Shown here one piece after another: positions 1 through 5,963 of a stretch of 7,096 nucleotides of DNA. Under the pieces are notes generated by a model, which saw nothing but the letters and a program-made list of their open reading frames with translations, ran no database searches and was not told the origin of the DNA. This stretch comes from CAZAQS01 sp964486825 (lineage in GTDB: Bacteria; Chloroflexota; Anaerolineae; Anaerolineales; UBA4823): positions 1-7,096 of the forward strand of contig CAZAQS010000247.1 in the NCBI GenBank assembly GCA_964486825.1, given 5' to 3'. Numbering within the stretch: position 1 is the stretch's first letter; each line of letters starts with the position of its first letter. Made by a program: the position numbers and the translations under genes.

Positions 1-2537
1 CGACTGCGAATCCTTTTAATACCACCACATTGGCAGACGGGCCTCATATCATTACGGTTGCCCTTGTATTATTGGCTGGCAGTACCGCGGTTGTGCATGC
101 ATCTTTTAACGTGGCAAATTCGGGCTCAGCCCTGATCTTCAACCCTAACAGCCTTTCCGTTGTGTTAGCCGCGGGCGGCACGAGCCAGCACATGGTTACC
201 CTGCAAAGCAGTGTCGGTGCCGGGTCTCCTTATACGGCAGCCGATGATGTGGCCTGGCTGGAGGTTACACCGGAAAGCGGCTTTACCCCGGCCGAACTTG
301 ATATCGCAATCGATGCGACAGGCTTGGTGCCGGGAAGTTACAATGCCGCTGTCACCGCGAACGCCTCCACCAGCTCCGCTATGCTCCCGGTACTGCTAAC
401 GGTCGTCAGTGATGAGTTGCCTGGTGAAGTAAAGAAGTGGGAAACTGTGACGATCGATTTCCAAGGTCCAGAGGCTTCAGAGCTGGGGACTGCCCCGAAC
501 CCTTTCCTTGATTATCGACTTCAGGTGATACTTACCAGCCCTACCGGCCGTACCTATAACGTACCCGGCTTCTTTGACGGCGATGGAAATGGGAATGGAG
601 AGGGGAATGTCTGGCGAGTTCGCTTTACCCCTGACGAAACCGGTGCTTGGTCTTACTGGGCCTCCTTTCGAACTGGGCCCAATATCGCTATCGACCTTAA
701 CCCGAACGCAGGCGCCGCAACCGGTTTCGATGGATCGACCGGTACCTTTACCGTCTCCGAGCTTGATTCAAATGCCCCTGGGTTTTATAAGTGGGGTCGG
801 CTGGAGTACGTGGGAACGCACTACTTAAAGTTCAGAGATGGGCCTTATTGGATCAAAGGCGGTACGGACAGCCCCGAGACCTTTTTAGGATATAGTGGAT
901 TTGATAATACGCCACCAGGACCATTTGGGCTGCTCGATTTCGAAAATCATGTGCAGGATTGGCAACCGGGAGACCCTGATTGGGGAAACGGTCAAGGGAA
1001 AGGGATGATTGGGACTCTCAACTACTTTGAGAACCAGCACATAAACTCCGTTTACTTTCTGCCAATGAACATTGGAGGGGATGGAAGGAATACCTGGCCC
1101 TATGCAGGGACGATCATTCCAAATGGAAATACGGCGAATGATAATCTCCATTTTGACATTAGCAAGATGCGCCAGTGGGATATTGCATTTAACCACGCGC
1201 AAAGAAAAGGGGTGGAGCTTCACTTTGTATTGAATGAGGCGGAGCGAGCAAACAAAAACGAACTGGATAATGCAACCCTGGGGGTTGAAAGAAAACTCTT
1301 CTACCGAGAATTAATCGCTCGCTTCGGTCATAATAATGCATTACAGTGGAATATTTCCGAGGAATACGATTACGAACTCCCTTTGAGCCCGGATACAGTG
1401 AAGCAGTTTGCTGAATACATCCAATCCGTTGACCCTTATGATCATCCAATCACGGTCCACAATAATGCTAAGCCGGAGGTCGCATGGACTCCGTTTGTGG
1501 GAGATACACGCTTCAGTATAACTTCCTTCCAGTATTCCGGGGCAGTAGCCGGGTACGGGGAAGAGGTCGAGAAATGGCGAGCGAAGACCAGGTACGCAGG
1601 CCGTCCAATCCCAATTTCTTTGGATGAGATTCGAGCGACGACGACCACGAACTTTGACGCTCAACGCAAAGAATTAATCTGGCCCACCTACCTTTCGGGG
1701 GGCAACATGGAGTTTTACATTGGTGGAGCAGAGATCGACAAGACGTTGGATAATTTCAGAGCCTATGAACCATTGTGGAATTATTCCTGGTATGCTCGTA
1801 AATTCCTGGAGGAAAACCTCCCGTTCTGGGAGATGGAACCGCAGGATGAACTGCTAACTGGGGAGGCTTCCGATTTCAGCGGGGGCCAGGTGTTTGCGAA
1901 GGCAGGCGCGATCTATGTGATTTACTTGCCAAAGGCCAATCCCACTGGTACCCTTGATTTGAGCGGTGCTTCAGGTAGCTTTGTTCTGCGTTGGTATAAC
2001 CCTAGAAATGGGAGCTTCGAAGGATCATCCAGAAGCGTTGTAGGGGGCGGCAAAGTCAATCTTGGCTCTCCACCCAGTGAACCTGCTCAGGACTGGGCTG
2101 TGCTATTTTTGCGAGAAGGGAGCACAACTGCTGTAACCGGATTCACCCTCATCAACGCAGAGACGAATCAACCCATGTTTGAGTTATATGATGGAGCTAT
2201 CTTTGATCTGAAGCTTCTTCCGACGGATCAGCTCAATATCCGTGCCGACACCTTTCCAGAAGTGGTCGGCAGTGTACGGTTTCAGTGGGATGATGAGCCG
2301 TATTACAGCATTGAAAATACCGCCCCGTACTCGCTTGCTGGGGATAGTAATGGAGACTATCATGCCTGGACGCCTGCTGTAGGCGCCCATACCTTGTCAG
2401 CGACCTCCTATACGGAGCCCGATGCCCACGGTGTGGCTGGAATCCCACGCACGATCCGCATCACGGTTACGAGCGGTATATTGAAGAGATTGTTTCTTCC
2501 AATTATGGAACCTTTAGGGGGATTGACGGGGCCTTGA
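1..2537 (+). CDS. Secreted multidomain DUF5060 glycoside-hydrolase-like protein, 5' end outside window
   Basis: The frame is open to the left edge (codons from base 3) and begins inside a beta-sandwich repeat ending near SFNVAN, so the true start and any signal peptide lie upstream; the TTG at base 30 is not a credible start. Counting residues from base 30: BACON-like beta domain about 34-127, DUF5060 beta-sandwich about 135-245 (GFFDGDG and FTPDETGAWSYW are typical), TIM barrel of the DUF4038/apiosidase-like type about 250-600, beta domain resembling the putative collagen-binding domain about 600-693, then a final Ig-like domain (GSVRFQWDDE, PYSLAGDSNGDYHAW) to about 815. Candidate catalytic acids are E444/E445 in WNISEEYDY and E533 in SLDEIR, by analogy with this barrel family. 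The tail has RLFLPIM, like the YLPLV-type motif of Chloroflexota secreted proteins. I infer an extracellular glycosidase acting on a surface or environmental polysaccharide; the substrate cannot be read from sequence. Confidence 0.85.
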   Translation, partial: TANPFNTTTLADGPHIITVALVLLAGSTAVVHASFNVANSGSALIFNPNSLSVVLAAGGTSQHMVTLQSSVGAGSPYTAADDVAWLEVTPESGFTPAELDIAIDATGLVPGSYNAAVTANASTSSAMLPVLLTVVSDELPGEVKKWETVTIDFQGPEASELGTAPNPFLDYRLQVILTSPTGRTYNVPGFFDGDGNGNGEGNVWRVRFTPDETGAWSYWASFRTGPNIAIDLNPNAGAATGFDGSTGTFTVSELDSNAPGFYKWGRLEYVGTHYLKFRDGPYWIKGGTDSPETFLGYSGFDNTPPGPFGLLDFENHVQDWQPGDPDWGNGQGKGMIGTLNYFENQHINSVYFLPMNIGGDGRNTWPYAGTIIPNGNTANDNLHFDISKMRQWDIAFNHAQRKGVELHFVLNEAERANKNELDNATLGVERKLFYRELIARFGHNNALQWNISEEYDYELPLSPDTVKQFAEYIQSVDPYDHPITVHNNAKPEVAWTPFVGDTRFSITSFQYSGAVAGYGEEVEKWRAKTRYAGRPIPISLDEIRATTTTNFDAQRKELIWPTYLSGGNMEFYIGGAEIDKTLDNFRAYEPLWNYSWYARKFLEENLPFWEMEPQDELLTGEASDFSGGQVFAKAGAIYVIYLPKANPTGTLDLSGASGSFVLRWYNPRNGSFEGSSRSVVGGGKVNLGSPPSEPAQDWAVLFLREGSTTAVTGFTLINAETNQPMFELYDGAIFDLKLLPTDQLNIRADTFPEVVGSVRFQWDDEPYYSIENTAPYSLAGDSNGDYHAWTPAVGAHTLSATSYTEPDAHGVAGIPRTIRITVTSGILKRLFLPIMEPLGGLTGP

Positions 2538-2570
2538 AGGAACCCGTGAATGATCAAACTGGGAAAGAAA

Positions 2571-2601
2571 GGGCTGCGCTACTGGTGTAAGAGCGCAGCC
2601 C
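2571..2601. terminator. Bidirectional intrinsic terminator between convergent genes
   Basis: GGGCTGCGCT at 2571-2580 and AGCGCAGCCC at 2592-2601 form a perfect 10-bp GC-rich stem with an 11-base loop; A2570-T2602 can add one pair. Read on the minus strand the stem is followed by TTTCTTTCCC; on the plus strand by a weaker TGTTCGTTTC. It lies 33 bases after the plus-strand stop at 2537 and 23 bases after the minus-strand stop at 2625, so it can end both transcripts. The minus direction looks stronger. Confidence 0.8.
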
Positions 2602-2624
2602 TGTTCGTTTCGAGTGGCTGTCGC

Positions 2625-2870
2625 TTATTTGAACACTTCCACGACTTTAATAATCAGGATCAGCATGAACGCTATCAGCAGGGGAGCAATCGCAACGTTC
2701 AACATGCGTCCCAACCGTTGGAATGGTTCACTCCGCGCCGCGCTTGCCAGCTCTTTTTCGATCAACAAAAAGAGCAAAACCAGGACCGCAACCATAGAGA
2801 GCGATCCTGCAATTGCCGGAGTAACCAGAGTCGTGATAATGGGTGTAAGGAAGCTGCTTATGGTCCACAT
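2625..2870 (-). CDS. Small two-helix membrane protein (81 aa), function unknown
   Basis: I do not recognise a named family. The product is very hydrophobic, with one long apolar stretch at residues about 10-38 (ending LVLLFLLIEKE), a short charged linker with arginines (about 42-57, RSEPFQRLGR) and a second helix at about 59-77 (IAPLLIAFMLILIIKVV). That suggests a two-pass inner-membrane protein with the positive linker on the cytoplasmic side. It has its own consensus promoter at 2913-2941 and a strong terminator at 2571-2601, which supports expression. The ATG at 2870 is directly abutted by GGGAG, too close for normal Shine-Dalgarno spacing, and a TAG lies four codons upstream in frame. An internal ATG at Met26 has AGGA about nine bases before it and would leave a 56-residue protein. 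It may also be read through from the 861-residue gene 93 bases upstream. Confidence 0.65.
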   Translation of the reverse strand: MWTISSFLTPIITTLVTPAIAGSLSMVAVLVLLFLLIEKELASAARSEPFQRLGRMLNVAIAPLLIAFMLILIIKVVEVFK

Positions 2871-2912
2871 CTCCCACTGCTAAGATTCTTACGATACCAT
2901 CCTTTGAATGTT

Positions 2913-2941
2913 ATTATACAGAATATGAGTATCTTTGTCAA
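2913..2941 (-). promoter_or_regulatory. Consensus sigma-70-type promoter for the small membrane protein gene
   Basis: On the minus strand, TTGACA (2941-2936) is followed after exactly 17 bases by TATAAT (2918-2913), a perfect match to both consensus hexamers. Transcription should begin near 2906, giving a leader of about 35 bases before the ATG at 2870. It sits in the 93-base gap after the stop codon of the 861-residue gene, so the small gene can be expressed independently of it. Confidence 0.8.
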
Positions 2942-2963
2942 CAATCGTCGAAAACCGGATACC

Positions 2964-5549
2964 TCACGGAATCACTTCGAATACCCTCCCATCTCCACCG
3001 CGAAAAGGAATTGGAGTCCCATAAGCATAAACTTGCCCCGTTTCCAAATCTCTTAACTTTCCGTGAATGGTGTTTGAACTGAGCGCCAATTGCTGGCTGG
3101 AACAGCTTCTGTTGACTGCTACGACAAGGTTCCCCATTCCATCGAAACTTTTAAGCGAGCTTGCATAAGGAAGCGTTCCGGCAGGCATACCGGTCATTTG
3201 GAACTGGTCGGGCGCTTTGTAGAAATTAACCAGTGTAGATCGCAGTCCTTTAACTCTTCTGGCCAGATCGGATATTTCATTATAAACAACAGCGTTATCT
3301 TCAAAACCGGCAACCGTGCTGTTCGACCCGAGCATGAACCAAAAAATCCCGCTCGTGCCTTCACCCACTGCCATCCACTGTTGGGCACGCAGCTCTTCAA
3401 CTGAAGGGATTCTCAGGTCATTGCCATCGTCATTCGGCGAGTCAAAACTATGCGCCTGCAGGATCATCCAGAGAGGCGTTTCGGCCGGTTTGGTCACTGT
3501 TGCATCTCGGATGAATTTGGGAAAGTCGTATTCTGTGCCGGTTTCTGGGTCTATCTCCGGTCTCCTGAACTCGCAAGGTTTATTCGGAGCCCTCAGCGTA
3601 TACAGATCTATCACCAAAACCTTGTCGTTCTGAGGGTCGAAAATTCCAGTTACCCGTTTCACCCCGGCTAATACGGCAAATGCCGGCCTGTCTGGATCTT
3701 TCTCTCGATAGGCCTGGTTTGCCAGCCACACCTTATCTTTCCTGTCGAGGAACGGCTCGTCGTCTGTATAGTATCCTTTCAGGCTGGGATGAATCAAGGA
3801 TTTCATTACATCGATAAGTGGGTATATAACCTCTCTTGCATTCTGGATTGTTGCTGGAACAGTATGCGGCCACCACTGTTCGTTCAGCTCGATTCCATTT
3901 TGCCAGTAAATATTGAACAGAAATCGATCGGCGACAGTCAGGTATTCGTCTGCCCGATAGGCTGGACCGTTTACAGCGATGATCGAGTCGAAATTACGGC
4001 TTTGAAGATCGTTCAGAAGTGATTCAAATTGAGACACCGAACCGAATCTGCCAACCGTCGAAAATACTCCCACAGGAAAATATTCCCTTGTCGATGGCAT
4101 TTGGCCGACCGGAGGCACTGATGTACCCTTCGAGCTTTGTATTATGGGGAGATAAATCTCGGTATTTGAAGGAACACCGCAAGCAGACCGGTATACGCTG
4201 CCGCCGACAAGGTTGCCGCAAACCGAATTTGGTCCTTCTACCCGCAAGAGAGAGGTATTATTCTCCCAGACGAAATTCTGTTTAACCTGCCCAACAGAGT
4301 TGCTCCTGACCTGGTACTTCCCAATTCTTCCACACCCGTCGATGGCCGGGTCGCATTCTCTGTCTGGTAAAGTGTAGACATTAACTACTACGAAGTTATC
4401 GACGGTATTTGCCTTGTTTCCTACAACTCGATTCCCAAAATATTCATAAATCAGGTAGGGCGATTTGCTCGCATCATAATAGCGACTGGACCTGCGCGCG
4501 GAAAATGAAACAAAGAAGGACACGAATCCGCTCGTAGCTGTATTATTCTTGATCAGCGATTTTTTTGCATGCATGGATATGGGGTTAGCCCCCACGTCAA
4601 AAGTCGTCCCATAGACAACGATATACTTGGATACCCGCTGTTCGTTTTCTTCCACTACGCCGTTTCGGTTTAGATCAATCGTAAAATCATCGTTTGTGAA
4701 GAAACCAACTCCCCCTCCGCTAAATCTGCTCTTGATCACAGAGCTGATCACCCCGCCCCCTGTCACCCCATCCAGGAGATAGGCATATCGCTGGCTGCCG
4801 GCAAATATACAGGACCGGCACCAGATGTTTTCAAGGCCTGAATTACCATGGATTAGACCGATTTGATATTGTCCGGGGTTGTCAAAGTTTTGGAAAACAA
4901 GGATGTCCCACACCATGTCCCGCACTCCACGGATCATGAAGGCCATCTCTGCAGTGTTATTGCCATCGAAAACAATGTTCTTGAAGTAAATATCCTTGAC
5001 CGGATTAAGGAAACAATCCATATATGCTTTGTTCGAAATATTCCCCTTCGCATATGTATTTACCCCACTATTAAAGTCGTCATAATTTTTGATCAAATCA
5101 CAAGAGGAGATATTCGATGGGACCTTGATAGAAGGCCCGGTCAGCGCGTGATCGTAATCGATCCCTCCTTTGATGATTACGGGGTTGGTCGATTTCGGGT
5201 CTGAATTCCCAATCAAGTGGATGTGGCTTTTTCCTACGATGTCGATGTTATGCGTATAAATTCCCGGCTCTAGATAAATCACTCTTCCTTGGGGTGGGGC
5301 ACTCATTATTGCAGCCTGGATATCGGCGCCAGGACTTAAAGTAACCTTATCCGCGCCGATTGGAGCGGAAATGGACCCAATTGGGATGTGATTCGGGTTT
5401 TCAGGGTTAAACGGATGACTGGCCCACCAAGTCTCTACATCTCCAGAGTAGTCAGGATCGATCGACGGAACTTGTGCATAGACTTTATCGGAGGCAACGC
5501 AAAGCACGATAACCGAAATAGGAATTAACAGGATTAGATTCAGTCTCAT
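2964..5549 (-). CDS. Exported beta-helix / glycoside-hydrolase-like fusion protein (861 aa)
   Basis: The ATG at 5549 gives a good signal peptide (residues 1-25: MRLN, a hydrophobic core, then VYA before Gln26), so the product is exported. AAAGGA lies 11 bases upstream of the start. Residues about 60-455 look like a pectate-lyase-type right-handed parallel beta-helix: ADIQAAIMSAPPQGRVIYLE is the usual entry strand, followed by repeats rich in Asn, Gly and Val such as DIYFKNIVFDGNN. A linker with EIYLPII (about 463-469) leads to a second half, about 488-790, resembling a glycosidase TIM barrel: YFPVGVFS at its first strand, GYYTDDEP with D596, D597 and E598 as candidate catalytic acids, and GEGTSGIFWFMLG near its last strands. 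A short beta domain ends the protein. I infer a polysaccharide-degrading or -modifying enzyme; neither substrate nor activity is certain. No membrane anchor is visible. The downstream small gene is in the same orientation with no clear terminator between. Confidence 0.85.
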   Translation of the reverse strand: MRLNLILLIPISVIVLCVASDKVYAQVPSIDPDYSGDVETWWASHPFNPENPNHIPIGSISAPIGADKVTLSPGADIQAAIMSAPPQGRVIYLEPGIYTHNIDIVGKSHIHLIGNSDPKSTNPVIIKGGIDYDHALTGPSIKVPSNISSCDLIKNYDDFNSGVNTYAKGNISNKAYMDCFLNPVKDIYFKNIVFDGNNTAEMAFMIRGVRDMVWDILVFQNFDNPGQYQIGLIHGNSGLENIWCRSCIFAGSQRYAYLLDGVTGGGVISSVIKSRFSGGGVGFFTNDDFTIDLNRNGVVEENEQRVSKYIVVYGTTFDVGANPISMHAKKSLIKNNTATSGFVSFFVSFSARRSSRYYDASKSPYLIYEYFGNRVVGNKANTVDNFVVVNVYTLPDRECDPAIDGCGRIGKYQVRSNSVGQVKQNFVWENNTSLLRVEGPNSVCGNLVGGSVYRSACGVPSNTEIYLPIIQSSKGTSVPPVGQMPSTREYFPVGVFSTVGRFGSVSQFESLLNDLQSRNFDSIIAVNGPAYRADEYLTVADRFLFNIYWQNGIELNEQWWPHTVPATIQNAREVIYPLIDVMKSLIHPSLKGYYTDDEPFLDRKDKVWLANQAYREKDPDRPAFAVLAGVKRVTGIFDPQNDKVLVIDLYTLRAPNKPCEFRRPEIDPETGTEYDFPKFIRDATVTKPAETPLWMILQAHSFDSPNDDGNDLRIPSVEELRAQQWMAVGEGTSGIFWFMLGSNSTVAGFEDNAVVYNEISDLARRVKGLRSTLVNFYKAPDQFQMTGMPAGTLPYASSLKSFDGMGNLVVAVNRSCSSQQLALSSNTIHGKLRDLETGQVYAYGTPIPFRGGDGRVFEVIP

Positions 5550-5667
5550 TATTCTCAGTTTCCTTTAATGATCGGTATAGAAATGTGTAAAGTTTGACAA
5601 CGTATTGTTTGACTGGCGCTATGTTAAGAGCTGAGAGTAGACAGATCGAAAACACAGTCGAGTCATC

Positions 5668-5749
5668 CTGATCTTTGCGGTTTATCTACGGGCGATAATC
5701 CAATAGATTTTCGCAAGTCTGGCTGGAATGATCCCATAATAAAGATCAG
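5668..5749. repeat. Inverted repeat enclosing a hairpin
   Basis: CTGATCTTT at 5668-5676 is perfectly repeated in inverse as AAAGATCAG at 5741-5749. Between the arms, GCGATAATC (5692-5700) and GATTTTCGC (5706-5714) form an eight-pair stem with one T-T mismatch and a CAATA loop. No T-run follows on the plus strand, so it does not look like a simple terminator. It could be an operator, a structured leader or a small RNA; the sequence does not decide. Confidence 0.4.
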
Positions 5750-5765
5750 CTCATATAATGGTCAA
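5736..5765 (-). promoter_or_regulatory. Candidate promoter for the 861-residue gene
   Basis: On the minus strand TTGACC (5765-5760) is followed after 18 bases by TATTAT (5741-5736). Each hexamer has one mismatch to the sigma-70 consensus. Transcription from about 5729 would give a leader of about 180 bases before the ATG at 5549. The right arm of the 5668-5749 inverted repeat lies in its spacer and touches the -10. Weaker hexamer pairs closer to the gene (for example TTAACA and TACGTT) cannot be excluded. Confidence 0.4.
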
Positions 5766-5840
5766 TAAGGAATAAGTACCAGCTATAACGTTGCTTGTTC
5801 CCAACCGCCCCTTATGGCAAGAAATATCATCCAGGGAGAG

Positions 5841-5849
5841 TGCTATAAT
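5841..5849 (+). promoter_or_regulatory. Extended -10 promoter of the cinA-like gene
   Basis: TGCTATAAT is a perfect extended -10 (TGn plus TATAAT at 5844-5849). No good -35 is seen at 16-18 bases upstream, which is tolerated when TGn is present. Transcription should start near 5856, about 108 bases before the proposed CTG start at 5964. This placement argues that the in-frame ATG at 5814, which lies upstream of the -10, is not the translation start from this promoter. Confidence 0.6.
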
Positions 5850-5873
5850 TGTCGTATCCGTCCAAGCCCGGCG

Positions 5874-5925
5874 AGCGATAATCCGCTGGAGCGGATAAAA
5901 GGTTGGAGACCAATCTCCAGTCGCT
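5874..5925 (+). promoter_or_regulatory. Putative three-way-junction leader RNA upstream of the cinA-like gene
   Basis: By hand pairing: P1 is AGCGA 5874-5878 with TCGCT 5921-5925; P2 is ATCCGC 5881-5886 with GCGGAT 5891-5896 around a TGGA loop; P3 is TGGAGA 5904-5909 with TCTCCA 5914-5919 around a CCAA loop, extendable by a T5903-G5920 wobble. The joining segments are TA between P1 and P2, about six bases (AAAAGG) between P2 and P3, and none or one base between P3 and P1. An alternative pairing, CTGGAG 5886-5891 with CTCCAG 5915-5920, would exclude P2 and P3. I match it to no known riboswitch class. Confidence 0.4.
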
Positions 5926-5950
5926 ATCTCTCCTCCCGTCCACAATTAAT

Positions 5951-5957
5951 AAGGAGG
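5951..5957 (+). promoter_or_regulatory. Strong Shine-Dalgarno site that sets the cinA-like start
   Basis: AAGGAGG at 5951-5957 is a near-perfect ribosome binding site. It lies 6 bases before CTG 5964, 9 before ATC 5967 and 18 before TTG 5976, so the CTG is the best-placed start. CCTCC at 5932-5936 can pair with GGAGG at 5953-5957 (16-base loop) and would mask the site. Confidence 0.65.
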
Positions 5958-5963
5958 CGCTCT

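Larger units (their letters stand above)
5550..5963. other. Intergenic region between divergent genes; no convincing CDS
   Basis: This 414-base gap separates the start of the minus-strand 861-residue gene from the start of the cinA-like gene. Short open frames here lack family resemblance and plausible ribosome binding sites. It holds a candidate minus-strand promoter (5736-5765), a long minus-strand leader, an inverted repeat with an inner hairpin (5668-5749), a GTTTGAC direct repeat (5592-5598 and 5607-5613), an extended -10 promoter (5841-5849) and the structured leader of the cinA-like gene (5874-5957). Confidence 0.7.

Noticed and set aside
30..32. TTG at base 30 as the start of the first large gene
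   Set aside because: The frame is open to the window edge and residues before the TTG (NPFNTTT) continue the same beta-sandwich repeat, so the gene begins upstream.
885..1664. Several minus-strand open frames inside the DUF5060 gene
   Set aside because: They lie antisense to a clear multidomain coding frame, lack ribosome binding sites and show no recognisable domains.
2550..3056. Plus-strand open frame of 168 codons over the convergent gap
   Set aside because: It begins in the terminator region, runs antisense through the whole 81-residue gene and the 3' end of the 861-residue gene, and its product is low-complexity and polar with no domain features. The minus strand has the promoter and hydrophobic protein pattern instead.
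5611..5690. TPP-riboswitch-like words on the plus strand: a GCT-loop-AGC before CTGAGA (5631-5636) and CCTGATC (5667-5673)
   Set aside because: The conserved GGNTAATGCCAGCGTAGGG segment that should follow CCTGATC is not present, the spacing between the two words is about 30 bases where E. coli thiM has about 13, and no thiamine gene follows. Treated as chance similarity.
5754..5759. TATAAT on the plus strand as a second promoter for the cinA-like gene
   Set aside because: No TGn extension and no -35 at 16-18 bases upstream (ATCCCA at 17). The extended -10 at 5841-5849 is better placed. A minor role cannot be excluded.
5814..5963. Fifty-residue N-terminal extension of the cinA-like protein from ATG 5814
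   Set aside because: It starts upstream of the TGCTATAAT promoter element, has no Shine-Dalgarno, shows no family resemblance, and covers the structured leader and the real AAGGAGG site.
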